A stretch of 64,000 nt of DNA from Ponticoccus alexandrii (lineage in GTDB: Bacteria; Pseudomonadota; Alphaproteobacteria; Rhodobacterales; Rhodobacteraceae), in assembly GCF_016806125.1 (NCBI RefSeq), contig NZ_CP047170.1, forward strand, positions 434,001-498,000, in the 5' to 3' direction. The notes under the pieces were generated by a model. The model saw nothing but the letters and a program-made list of their open reading frames with translations, was not told where the DNA came from and made no database searches. Made by a program: the position numbers and the translations under genes. This document shows positions 34,826 through 42,959 of this stretch, one piece after another. How positions within the stretch are numbered: position 1 is the stretch's first letter; each line of letters starts with the position of its first letter.

Positions 34826-35875
34826 ATGATCCCACCCCGCCCCGATGCTGTGCTGCGCATCCCGCGCACGGCGCAAAGCCCTGCCCCCTCGGGCAAGGTC
34901 GGGCTGAAGGATGTGGCAAAGCTGGCTGGCGTCGCGCCGATCACCGTAAGCCGGGCGCTGAGCGACCCCGCCAAGGTCAGCGCGGACAAGCGCGGGCGCA
35001 TCGAGGCGGCCATGAAGGCGACCGGATACCAGCGTGACGCCATGGCCTCGGCGTTGCGCTCGGGGCGGTCGAGGATCGTCGTTGCCTACCAGTCGAACAT
35101 GCTCAGCTCGGAGTTCAGCCGGGCGCTGCGCGCCTGTGCCGGGGTTCTCGAGACGGCGGGCTACCAGTTCCTGATCGGCCAGACTGGCTATTCCTACGAA
35201 CGCGAGGCGGCGGCGATCCAGTCGCTGAGCCAGCTGCGTCCGGCGGCGGTGCTGTTCACCGGCGTCATCGAGATGGAGGACAATCGCGACCGGCTGCGGG
35301 CGCTCGGCGTGCCGATCCTTGAAACATGGGCCTGGCCGCCAGATCCCATCGACATGCTGGTCGGTTTCTCGAATACCGACGCGGGCCGAATGGCCGCAGA
35401 GCATCTGGCCCGGCAGGGCCATCGTCGCGTCGCGGTGATCGGCCGTGCAACCGGGCGCGGCGCGCTGCGTCACGCGGGTTTTGCCAGCGCCTGCGCCGAG
35501 CTTGGCCTGACCGTGGCCGAGACGCTGCATGCCGAGCCGCTGGAGGGCACCGGCGCGGGCAGCGCGGCGCTTGCCAGGCTGCTGGACCGGGCTCCCGATA
35601 TCGACGCGGTGTTCTTTTCCAACAGCGTGCTGGCGATCGGCGGCCTTTACGAGGCCCTGCGCCGGGGGCTGGACCTGCCGCGCGAGCTGGCCATCGTCGG
35701 CTTCGGCCACCACGAGGATGCGGGCAACGTCGGCCCCGGCCTCACCACCGTCGGGATCGACACCACCCGGCTTGGCCGGACCGCGGGCGAGCTGCTGCTG
35801 GCGCGGCTCGGCGGCGAACAGGGGCTGGTCCGGCACGCGATGGTGCCGACGCTTTGCCCGCGCGGCTCTGGCTGA
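34826..35875 (+). CDS. LacI family transcriptional regulator
   Basis: 349-residue repressor. The LacI HTH is VGLKDVAKLAGVAPITVSRAL near residue 30 (in part: DVAKLAGVAPITVSRAL), followed by the hinge VSADKRGRIEAAMKATGYQR and a periplasmic-binding-like effector domain (FSNTDAGRMAAEHLARQGHR, AVFFSNSVLAIGGLYEALRRG in part). It has about 30 extra N-terminal residues before the HTH. It starts 3 bp after the deacylase stop, so it is in the operon it probably represses, through the two operators at 30835-30888. Confidence 0.92.
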   Translation: MIPPRPDAVLRIPRTAQSPAPSGKVGLKDVAKLAGVAPITVSRALSDPAKVSADKRGRIEAAMKATGYQRDAMASALRSGRSRIVVAYQSNMLSSEFSRALRACAGVLETAGYQFLIGQTGYSYEREAAAIQSLSQLRPAAVLFTGVIEMEDNRDRLRALGVPILETWAWPPDPIDMLVGFSNTDAGRMAAEHLARQGHRRVAVIGRATGRGALRHAGFASACAELGLTVAETLHAEPLEGTGAGSAALARLLDRAPDIDAVFFSNSVLAIGGLYEALRRGLDLPRELAIVGFGHHEDAGNVGPGLTTVGIDTTRLGRTAGELLLARLGGEQGLVRHAMVPTLCPRGSG

Positions 35876-35915
35876 CGGTCGGCCTCTGGACGCCGGGCCG
35901 CGCGTCCGGGACCGT
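35875..35915. terminator. Putative bidirectional terminator hairpin
   Basis: Between the convergent lacI-type and Abhydrolase_9 genes. ACGGTC/GACCGT forms an outer stem (35875-35880 with 35910-35915) and GGACGC/GCGTCC an inner stem (35888-35893 with 35902-35907). No T-tract. Confidence 0.5.
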
Positions 35916-35962
35916 TGCGGTATGTCCCTGAGCCTGCGTAGCTGTTCAGAAGCGGGACCGGG

Positions 35963-37606
35963 TCATCTGTGGTCGCAACCGATCTGGAAACCGCTGTCGC
36001 AATGCGCGATCAGGCGTTTCGTGTCCTCGGCGCTCCAGTTCGCAGGAGCGGTTAGGGCAACCCATGGCTCGACGTAGTCGCGCCCGAAATAGGAATGGCC
36101 GTATCCGGCCGGTGCGGTCGTCGCCAGGGCCATGTCCACCGCCAGCTGAAATTGCGTGACAATCGGCATGAATCGCATTTCGGGCGACACATCCGGCGCC
36201 GGGGGTTCGGTCATCCAGACCGGAGGCCGGAACACCGAGGCCGGTTCGTAGAAGACAATCGGGTCGCTGGCGTATTGCAGATAGACAATGCGCATGGCCC
36301 CCCAGCCGTCCGGGCCGAGGGCGTTCTGGTAATTGGACGCGAAACGCACCAGCCGCCCCTCGCCGAGAACGGGGGCGACGTAGGGGCTGCCCGCGTTGCG
36401 GGAGGCAACCACCGCCCGCCATTTGGCCGAGGGGAAGGGCGCCCCGACCCAGAGCGCGCCGTCGATCGGATCGTCGAGCAGCGCAAAGAGGTCGGTGCCG
36501 TACATCGAGGACCAGGCGCCCAGGCTGAGGCCGTGAACATAAAGACGCGGCCGGTTGTCTTTGGGCAGCGAGCGCCAGTAGCGGTGCACCGCGCTGATGA
36601 GCGCCTCGGCCTGGTCGAGACCGGCATCGGTTTCAAGCATCAGCGCAAGCGGGGATTGCAGGTAGGAATATTGTGCTGCCACCGTCGCAACATCGCCACC
36701 ATGCATGTATTCGACCGGGTCGAGCGCGCCGGGGTCGAGCCAGCCGGTGCCGGTGGGCAGGGCGACGATCAGAACCTCGCGCTGAAACCCGCCCTGTCTG
36801 CGCAGCTCTTCCAGCGCGATCCGGGCGCGGGTCTCGGGGCTTTTGTCTTCGGCAAGCCCGACATAGACGCGGATCGGCTGAAGGGCGGCGCGCCCGGTAA
36901 AGGCGGCGATATCGGCGGCCTTCGGTCCGGATGTCACGTAGTCGCGGCCTGGCTGGCCAAGCGCGCTCCAGTCGACAAGAGAGTCCGCGCCGCCCGTCTC
37001 GACGCCCTCCGGGATCGGCGGGGAGGTCTCGAACAGCGCCTGCGCGGTTGTGTAGGATGTGTCCAGCGTACCGATGACCCGGTCCAGCATGCCGTCGCGC
37101 GTGACGACAAGCAGCAGTAGCCCGGTGACGACAAGCCCGGCGACATTCGCGGCCCGCGGCGGCATGTAGCGGTAGAGGCGGGTGCGCACCCGGTCGAACA
37201 GCCACTGGACCGCCAGGCCAAGCACAAACAACAACACAAAGATGAGGATCGCCAGGGCCAGCATCTGTGCCGTATGCGAGGTTTCCAGCGGTGGCATCTC
37301 CATCCGTTCGCGGACGCCGTTCTGCCAGTCGCGCGCCTGCGAAATGCACAGAACAAGCAGGATCAGGAAGGGCAGGACGATGGCGACCCGCAGCCGGGTC
37401 AGCGCGCGTCCGGTCGCCTCGGGCAGTTCCAGCAGCCGCCAGATCGACAGCGCCACCCGTCCGATCAGGTATCCCAGCGCCATGAGCAGCCCGCCAAGCG
37501 CCCCCTGCACGACCCAGCCGCGGGGGATCAGCGTCGGCGTCAGCGACGCGGCGAAGAACAGCAGCCCAAGCGTCAGGGCCAGGATGTAGAACCGGGGCAT
37601 CTTCAT
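35963..37606 (-). CDS. Membrane-anchored alpha/beta hydrolase (Abhydrolase_9 family)
   Basis: 547-residue protein. The N-terminal ~190 residues contain about five membrane helices (residues 8-28, 33-55, 75-92, 112-135, 155-172). The rest is a predicted periplasmic or cytosolic alpha/beta-hydrolase. LYVHGLSLGAWSSMYGTDLF holds the GxSxG-type nucleophile elbow (GLSLG), and the C-terminal GYGHSYFGRDYV may hold the catalytic His. The family (DUF2319) has no well-defined substrate. It overlaps the DUF2955 gene by 4 bp (ATGA), so the pair is cotranscribed. Confidence 0.82.
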   Translation of the reverse strand: MKMPRFYILALTLGLLFFAASLTPTLIPRGWVVQGALGGLLMALGYLIGRVALSIWRLLELPEATGRALTRLRVAIVLPFLILLVLCISQARDWQNGVRERMEMPPLETSHTAQMLALAILIFVLLFVLGLAVQWLFDRVRTRLYRYMPPRAANVAGLVVTGLLLLVVTRDGMLDRVIGTLDTSYTTAQALFETSPPIPEGVETGGADSLVDWSALGQPGRDYVTSGPKAADIAAFTGRAALQPIRVYVGLAEDKSPETRARIALEELRRQGGFQREVLIVALPTGTGWLDPGALDPVEYMHGGDVATVAAQYSYLQSPLALMLETDAGLDQAEALISAVHRYWRSLPKDNRPRLYVHGLSLGAWSSMYGTDLFALLDDPIDGALWVGAPFPSAKWRAVVASRNAGSPYVAPVLGEGRLVRFASNYQNALGPDGWGAMRIVYLQYASDPIVFYEPASVFRPPVWMTEPPAPDVSPEMRFMPIVTQFQLAVDMALATTAPAGYGHSYFGRDYVEPWVALTAPANWSAEDTKRLIAHCDSGFQIGCDHR

Positions 37607-38571
37607 ACCAAGTTCTCCTTGAGCAATGGCCGCCAGCCGGTCAGCGCATCCAGCAGCGCGACGGCACAGGCCGCCGAAAAGGCGCCGGTCACGGTCAGGA
37701 CGATCCGCGTGAAGGCGGCATGGCCGGCATTCTGGATGATGAGCGCACCGGCAACCAGCGCCAGTATCACCCAGAAGGCATATTGATAGACCATGCCGGG
37801 GTGAGGGCCGAACAGCATCTTCTGGCCCAGCCAGAGACCGCCCAGGAAGATCAGCCCGAGGATGATCGGCAGGTGCGGAGACAGGGTGAACCCCATCAGG
37901 GCCGCAAGTGCCAGCGCGGCGCCGAAGAGGGTCGCGCGCAGGCGCTGGAAGGCTTCGGAGAACACCGCCCGGCTTGTCGGGAACACCAGAACCATTGCCG
38001 CGATCACCGCCATCATCATGTCGGTGGGCTGCATCACGGCGTAGAGCCAGACACTGAGCGCAAGCAGGACGGTCGTTCGGATCGCCGCGCCCGTGACGGC
38101 ATTGCCATGGCCCGGCAGGGGATCGTCAACGTGCTTGTCGGCGGTGCGCGGGGGCACCAGCAGGTAGACCAGCGGTCCGACGACAAGCGCGACAAATGCG
38201 GCCTGCATGAAGCCGTCGCGTATGGTCTCTGCCGTTGTGCTGCCCTGCATCCCCATAACCGACATCAGCACCGTGACGATGACGATCAGCATGCCGGTCT
38301 GTGCGCCGGACCGCAGGACCATCAGGAACCCGGCGAAATAGAGCCCCCACATGGCTATGACATAGTCCAGCGGCACCGGTCGCAGCGCATCCGCCAGCCA
38401 GGTCATGATCCAGGGCCGTGTGATCATCGCGGCGACCCGGCTCAAAAGTCTGGCCGCAACGATCGGCGGAAGGGCCGGATCGAGCAGCGGAAGCGCGGCA
38501 TAGGACGGCGGCCCGGTCAGGCCAGGCCGGATGCCGTAATGCGGGTCGTCATCGGCGCTGGGGCGGGACAT
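37603..38571 (-). CDS. DUF2955-like multi-pass membrane protein (aromatic-acid exporter type)
   Basis: 322-residue membrane protein with about eight helices. MVLRSGAQTGMLIVIVTVLM and the second-half VIAAMVLVFPTSRAVFSEAF resemble DUF2955/FUSC-type exporter subunits, which act with an HlyD-type membrane fusion partner. The first ~70 residues have fewer hydrophobic residues than expected, so the N-terminal helices may be eroded or partly deleted. The stop-side neighbour is an Abhydrolase_9 gene; immediately upstream lies only a truncated HlyD gene, so the exporter is probably no longer functional as a pair. Confidence 0.65.
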   Translation of the reverse strand: MSRPSADDDPHYGIRPGLTGPPSYAALPLLDPALPPIVAARLLSRVAAMITRPWIMTWLADALRPVPLDYVIAMWGLYFAGFLMVLRSGAQTGMLIVIVTVLMSVMGMQGSTTAETIRDGFMQAAFVALVVGPLVYLLVPPRTADKHVDDPLPGHGNAVTGAAIRTTVLLALSVWLYAVMQPTDMMMAVIAAMVLVFPTSRAVFSEAFQRLRATLFGAALALAALMGFTLSPHLPIILGLIFLGGLWLGQKMLFGPHPGMVYQYAFWVILALVAGALIIQNAGHAAFTRIVLTVTGAFSAACAVALLDALTGWRPLLKENLV

Positions 38572-38576
38572 TCATG

Positions 38577-38876
38577 TCAGTGCAGGTAGCGGGCCCAGGA
38601 CCGCAGGCGCTGAAGCCCGTTTGCCAGCAGGGCGATGGCGCCGTTCTCGCTGCCATGGGCAAAGATCACCGCATGCACCTTGCCGCCAACCCGGGTGCTG
38701 CGCGGCCAGGCTTCCATCCCGCCGACCAGCTCTATCCGGACCGGGATGCGCCGCGCGGGTTCGAACCAGCGGTTGCTGGGCTGGTTCACCACAAGCCCGT
38801 CCTGCACGGTCCGCCCCGGGCGGATACCCCGGGGGATGCTCTGCACCCGGCCTTCGAAGATCTGTAAGCGTTGCAT
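38577..38876 (-). pseudogene. HlyD-family membrane fusion protein, C-terminal fragment
   Basis: About 99 residues match only the last part of an HlyD/AaeA-type fusion protein: FEGRVQSIPRGIRPG, then QPSNRWFEPARRIPVRIEL, where R-x-P-V-R-I is the family signature, and a typical C-terminal tail. The hairpin and lipoyl domains (normally ~250 residues upstream) are missing. An in-frame stop lies 12 bp upstream of the ATG at 38876, and beyond that is insertion-sequence-like DNA. It ends 5 bp before the DUF2955 gene, the usual partner order. Confidence 0.75.
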
Positions 38877-38953
38877 CTGACCCCTTGTTTACCCTGTGAA
38901 CCCGACAGTAACTCTTCAGTTATCCTGCCTCTGAATTTTGATCGGAGGCGATA

Positions 38954-39125
38954 GTGACGGAATATGAGGTATAGGGGTTCACGGTACGGACCGCTCCTTT
39001 CGGTAAACGGATCTGGCCGAGCGAACTGAAGCGCGAGGCTACCAGACGCCTTCGAGAGGATGGCTTATCACCCGGGGATGCAGCTGCCGAGCTGCAGGCA
39101 CATGAATGCCCTGTAAGAAAGTGGA
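38954..39125 (+). mobile_element. Insertion sequence OrfA (IS66/IS3-like transposase subunit) N-terminal remnant
   Basis: A GTG at 38954 with GGAGG 6 bases upstream opens a frame reading VTEYEV, a TAG stop, then [20 protein letters not shown], a helix-turn-helix region ([22 protein letters not shown]) and an abrupt join to urocanase sequence at about 39126. The HTH with AHExxVxKW resembles OrfA of IS66/IS3-type elements. Only ~57 codons remain, with an internal stop. The remnant lies exactly between truncated hlyD and hutU, so the element probably caused the breakage. Its exact family needs a database comparison. Confidence 0.6.
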
Positions 39126-39485
39126 GGGTCACCGCCTTGGGATCGTTTTCTTGCTTCTCGCGCCATTTGGCGACGCCCCAGCCTTTCGGCAGGTATCCCC
39201 GGTAGGGGGCATGCGCCAGGTCTGGTCGGTCACTATATCTGGGCGGCCGTTCGGAAGGACCTCGCACGCCTGTGTCCAGCGGTCGATCATTGCCAGCGCC
39301 TCGTCGGGATCGTGGGCTTTCTTTTCGCAATAGCGGGTGCGGATGCGGCAATCGGCGTGGGTTTTGTCGCATTCTAGGGTAAGATAGCAGGCCCCCGCCA
39401 TGACGGTGGCAAGGGGCTGAGCGCCGCCCATGCCGCCCAGATCGCCGGTGAGGATCCACTTTCCGGTGAGATTGCCGCCGCCCGC
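39126..39485 (-). pseudogene. hutU: Urocanate hydratase internal fragment
   Basis: The minus strand reads [20 protein letters not shown] and [20 protein letters not shown], which are urocanase stretches, then [12 protein letters not shown], a gap of about 25 residues relative to the family, and RPDIVTDQT. After a frame change it continues as [14 protein letters not shown] and NDPKAV, where the IS remnant cuts it. The normal protein is about 550 residues; only ~120 remain in two frames. Non-functional. Confidence 0.82.
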
Positions 39486-39492
39486 CGGTGCA

Positions 39493-39741
39493 ATCTTGGT
39501 AGGTTGCGCCCTCAAGCCGCATCGCGAACTCGCCGCTCGGATCGCCGCCGTGAACGATATGGGTGTGGCAATCGATCAGATCCGGGGTCATCAGCTGTTC
39601 CTCGCAATCGAGGACCGTGTGGCCGTCGTGCGTCAGCCCCGTACCGATGGCCGCGATGCGGCCCTCTGCGATCGCGATCTGGATGAGGTGATCGGTGTCA
39701 GAAGCGAGGCGGTCATTCTTCAAGAGGATCGGTTCGGACAT
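39493..39741 (-). pseudogene. hutI: Imidazolonepropionase N-terminal fragment
   Basis: The first 83 codons from the ATG at 39741 are an HutI N-terminus: [15 protein letters not shown], then [16 protein letters not shown], which carries the metal-binding HTH and the following GGD of imidazolonepropionase, and [12 protein letters not shown]. The sequence then passes into urocanase in another frame. The hutH gene that normally lies between hutI and hutU is absent. The hut genes thus lost the interval from codon ~83 of hutI into the middle of hutU. Confidence 0.82.
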
Positions 39742-39883
39742 GGTTTCCTGCTTGCATCATCGTGTTGCGCGTTTAGGCCTTCGCGTCCTTTTTTGATAAG
39801 TAAACAATTATAAGGAATTGCCTGGAAAGGCGCTTCTTTTCTCTCTTCGGCAGGGAAGCGCCGCAACAAAGGAACAGCGGAAC

Positions 39884-40447
39884 ATGATCTTTGCGGACAG
39901 GGCCCTCTTGCTATCGGGCTGGCAGAGTAACGTTCGGATTGAGATCGGGGCGGAAGTGATCGGATCGATCAGCCCCGTCTGCCGAGGTCAATCTCGGCGA
40001 TGGCCTGTTTTCGGTATCTGAGTTCCTCGCGGCAGGCGGGCGGATTGCCATCGGGATGGATTCCAACGTCCGGATCGGTGTGGGTGAAGAACTGTGCATT
40101 CTCGAATAGCGCCAACGTCTGACCGCCCGCGCGCGTAACCTGCTGGCCCCCGAGGGTGGATCGACAAGGCGCCACCTGTTCGATGCGGCATTGACGGGCG
40201 GGGGCAGGCGCTTGATGCCTCCGCGCCGCAGATCGTCATGGGCGCGCCGTCTGATCTGGTGGCGCTGGCTGATCCCTTGGGCTTGGGGCAGGGGGATGCG
40301 CTGCTTGATCGCTGGATCTTTGGCAAGCATGAGGCGCCGCGCGATGACTGGGCCGCGGGCGCGCATGTCGTGCAAGCCGGGCGCCATATCCACCGTGACA
40401 CGGTGCAGGCGCGCTTCGCCGAGGTGCTGCGGCGCGTACTCAGCTGA
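39884..40447 (+). pseudogene. hutF: Formimidoylglutamate deiminase remnant with internal deletion, stop and frameshift
   Basis: The ATG at 39884 opens MIFADRALLLSGWQSNVRIEI, an HutF N-terminus of ~35 codons. From 39990 a second frame resumes near the C-terminal third: LFSVSEFLAAGGRIAIGMDS (HutF has the same GIGSDSN-type segment), an in-frame TAG at 40107-40109 where the family has Tyr, then LTARARNLLAP and HLFDAALTGG. A frameshift near 40200 leads into APSDLVALADP and AGRHIHRDTVQARFAEVL, the HutF C-terminus. About 250 codons are missing. Divergent from the hutI fragment, as in intact hut clusters. Confidence 0.82.
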
Positions 40448-40483
40448 GCCACAACGCACAAAGTCAAAGCGTCGAGATCCGGG

Positions 40484-40755
40484 TCAAAGAATCCGGGCCG
40501 TGGCCTCCAGAAACTGTCCGTTTTCCCAGTCCAGACCGACCGAGACCCGCAGGGAGTGCTCGTATCCCTCCTGCTTACACGGTTTGACGATGACACCGAG
40601 ATCGATGAGACGCTCGGCAACGCCGATATAGGGTTGCCCGCAGTCGACAAACAGGAAGTCGCCCCTCGACGGCAGGACGTGCACGCCAAGCGCGGTCAGC
40701 CGCCCGGCCATCCGTGCCCGCTTGCGCAGAGTATCCGCAACGCCCGGCGGAAAGG
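40484..40755 (-). pseudogene. hisC: Histidinol-phosphate aminotransferase-like C-terminal fragment
   Basis: Reading down from about 40755, the minus strand encodes RMAGRLTALGVHVLPSRGDF, LFVDCGQPYIGVAERLIDLG, VIVKPCK and HSLRVSVGLDWENGQFLEA, the last ~85 residues of a HisC-type fold-type I aminotransferase. HSLRVSVG holds the arginine that binds the substrate carboxylate. The catalytic lysine and the large domain are absent. It abuts the Slam gene on one side and the hutF remnant on the other. Confidence 0.75.
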
Positions 40756-40788
40756 CCGGGCGGTGGCTGCGACCACCTTCCGCTGGCG

Positions 40789-42117
40789 TCAGAACCGCCG
40801 GGTGATGCCCAGCAACGCGCGGTGGTTTTCGTAGCTGTACAGGTCGTTGGTGGAGTCCTGCCGCTCTGCGCCCAGCTCGAGCACCGGCGCAAAGCCTGCG
40901 ACCGCCCAGTCGCGGTGCGTCAGCTTCAGGGTGAGGCTCTGGCGCCGATCCTCGCGCACAATGCCCAGCAGGCGGTCGGGCCCCTCGCGCTCATGCCGGC
41001 CAAGCGCCAGCGTCAGCTCGGCGAGCAGCCCTCCTTCGAAGGCGTAGCGCGCGCCCAGCGTCACCGCTCCGCCTTGCCCCGCTTCGGTTGCAAGCGCGCT
41101 TTCGGTTCGCTCCAGTTGCAAACCGAAGCTGAGTTGCAGCCGGGGCGTGACCGTATGGCTGAGCGATGCGGCGGCAATGGACCGGGTCGCGGACTCGGAG
41201 CCGGGTGCTTCATAGTCGGTGCGCTCGCGGATCAGAGTCAGGTTGAGAGCGCTGCGCGCCCGGGCGTCGATGGACCGGCCCCAGGTCAGGTAGACGCCGC
41301 GCGTGTTGGCGTAGGGCTCGCCGTCGATCCAGCGCTTGCCAAGGGTAAGCCCGGCGCCCAGCCTGCGGTTGCGGTCGCCGAAGTGCAGCAGCCCCAGCTC
41401 TGCCCGCGTTTGAACGTCGTCGGGCGCCCCCTCTTCGTAGAGCCGCGCATCGACGGCTGCCCCCAGTCGCAGCCTGAGATCCGGTCCCAGCCTGGGCAGG
41501 GCGGCAAGTCCGAGGCCAAGCTCGATGCCCCGTGCCGGCTGCGCGCGTGAGCTATCCTTCAGCTTGAAGGGCAGGTCGCCGATCACGATGGTGTCAGAGG
41601 CGGTTCGTTTCGCCGGGTTGCTCTCGGGCACGATCGCGAAGCGGAAGTTGCCTTCCCAGACCCGGGCCCGATCAATCCGGTCAATGCGCCGCGTCACCTC
41701 GGTGGCAAGCGGCGGCGGCAGCGCGGCACCGCGCGCGAGGGCATAGTGGTAACGCGCGCGCTCGGGCTGGCCCGCAGCCTCCAGCGCGTTGGCAAGTTCC
41801 AGACGGTAGGTGACGGCATCGGGCGCAAGAGAGACCAGCCGGTCGAGAAAGGGCTGCGCTGCGCGGGGACGGCCCTGCCGGACATGCGCCATGGACAGCG
41901 CCCAGAGACGGCGCAACTCGGCTTCGCGCACCGCTTGGGTCCCCATGCCTTGCAAGGCGGAAATAGCGGTGTCGTAGTCCCCTGCATTGACCTGCGCCTC
42001 GGCGCGGGCCAGCGCCTCCTCCGGCTGCTGCGCCGGTGCCTGCGACACCAGCGCCAGGGCAAGGAAAAGGCCCGCGAGCAGGCGCCGCGCGCCCTGTGCC
42101 GCGAGCCTTGTCATCAT
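40789..42117 (-). CDS. Surface lipoprotein assembly modifier (Slam-like outer-membrane protein)
   Basis: 442-residue protein with the two-part Slam plan. A Sec signal peptide (residues 1-30, ...SQAPAQ) is followed by a TPR-like periplasmic domain (about 33-150: AQVNAGDYDTAISALQGMG, PERARYHYALARGAALP) and a C-terminal DUF560-type 14-strand beta-barrel (from ~155, starting VWEGNFRFAIVPESNPAKR in part), ending in the outer-membrane signature ...LLGITRRF with terminal Phe. Slam proteins move specific lipoproteins to the cell surface. The ATG at 42117 overlaps the stop of a lipoprotein gene (ATGA), its evident client. Identity inferred from architecture. Confidence 0.82.
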   Translation of the reverse strand: MMTRLAAQGARRLLAGLFLALALVSQAPAQQPEEALARAEAQVNAGDYDTAISALQGMGTQAVREAELRRLWALSMAHVRQGRPRAAQPFLDRLVSLAPDAVTYRLELANALEAAGQPERARYHYALARGAALPPPLATEVTRRIDRIDRARVWEGNFRFAIVPESNPAKRTASDTIVIGDLPFKLKDSSRAQPARGIELGLGLAALPRLGPDLRLRLGAAVDARLYEEGAPDDVQTRAELGLLHFGDRNRRLGAGLTLGKRWIDGEPYANTRGVYLTWGRSIDARARSALNLTLIRERTDYEAPGSESATRSIAAASLSHTVTPRLQLSFGLQLERTESALATEAGQGGAVTLGARYAFEGGLLAELTLALGRHEREGPDRLLGIVREDRRQSLTLKLTHRDWAVAGFAPVLELGAERQDSTNDLYSYENHRALLGITRRF

Positions 42118-42806
42118 TCCTGTTCGATGTAGTAGGTGCCTGCGATGGCGCCGTCGAATATCGCCGGATTGGCCGAGTCCGGCAGGTTGTAACCACCGAC
42201 CACCGGCCCAAGCGCGGCTTCACCGGCATCGCCGAAGAACGACCCGCCGAGCATGATATTCGTGTCGGCCGTGGTGCCGCCCTGACTCAGTTCGCCGGTG
42301 AGGGTGACGGTCAGCGCCCCGATCTGTGTCTCGGGGACCGAGACGCCGGCCACCTCCATCGCGGGATTGACCACCCGGCTGATGGACCCGCCGAAGCTGT
42401 CGTCCACGGTCAGCGTGCCGTCAATGGCGCCGGTCTCGCCGGTCACCAGCGTGCCGGTGAAATCCGACGCGGTCCCGGTGAACGGGTTCGTGGTCTGTCC
42501 ATCGCGCCAGGCCACATCGAGGTTCAGGTTGCCCTCGACCTCGCCGATGGTCGTGGTCGGGTCGGTCACGTCCACCTTCAGCCGTCCGGCATAGGAGGCG
42601 TTGATCTCGGTCGGCATGTTCGACGTCGGAGCCTTGGCGGTAACGCGGTCGAACTCGGTGTCGAAGCTTGAGCCGCCGCCGCCGCCGCCACCGCCGCCCC
42701 CACCGGCTCCGCCGCCGCCGCCACCGCTGCTGCTACCCAAACAGCCGGACAGCGATGTGCCAAGCACCAGCACCAGGCCGAGCCGCCCAAGATTTGCAAT
42801 GCGCAT
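42114..42806 (-). CDS. Glycine-linker lipoprotein, probable Slam client with TbpB-like barrel
   Basis: 230-residue lipoprotein. The lipobox is LVLGTSLSGC with the lipidated Cys at residue 22, followed by serine and a long polyglycine linker (about residues 27-45) and SSFDTEFDRV. The remaining ~180 residues are Thr/Gly/Val-rich and end in FFGDAGEAALGPVVGGYNLP and FDGAIAGTYYIEQE, the FxGxxAxExxG-type ending of transferrin-binding-protein-like small beta-barrels. Such proteins are surface exposed through Slam. Possible roles are metal or haem capture; no ligand can be read. AT-rich promoter-like DNA (TATATAGAGGATAATAAGG) precedes the start. Confidence 0.82.
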   Translation of the reverse strand: MRIANLGRLGLVLVLGTSLSGCLGSSSGGGGGGAGGGGGGGGGGGSSFDTEFDRVTAKAPTSNMPTEINASYAGRLKVDVTDPTTTIGEVEGNLNLDVAWRDGQTTNPFTGTASDFTGTLVTGETGAIDGTLTVDDSFGGSISRVVNPAMEVAGVSVPETQIGALTVTLTGELSQGGTTADTNIMLGGSFFGDAGEAALGPVVGGYNLPDSANPAIFDGAIAGTYYIEQE

Positions 42807-42959
42807 CCTTATTATCCTCTATATATTGATAATTAACTCTTTTGGCGTCCGAAAATTGCGCTGTCTCTCCCCTGTTCAGGGGTGTTCAAGTAAAAAAACC
42901 GGCATTAAGCTTCTCGAATATTTGGTTTCTGATGTTTCTCGCGACATGGCACCCACCTG

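Noticed and set aside
38760-38775. GGTTCGAACC-like stretch suggesting a tRNA T-arm
   Set aside because: It lies inside the HlyD fragment coding for WFEPA; no acceptor or anticodon stem can be drawn around it. No tRNA was found anywhere in the window.
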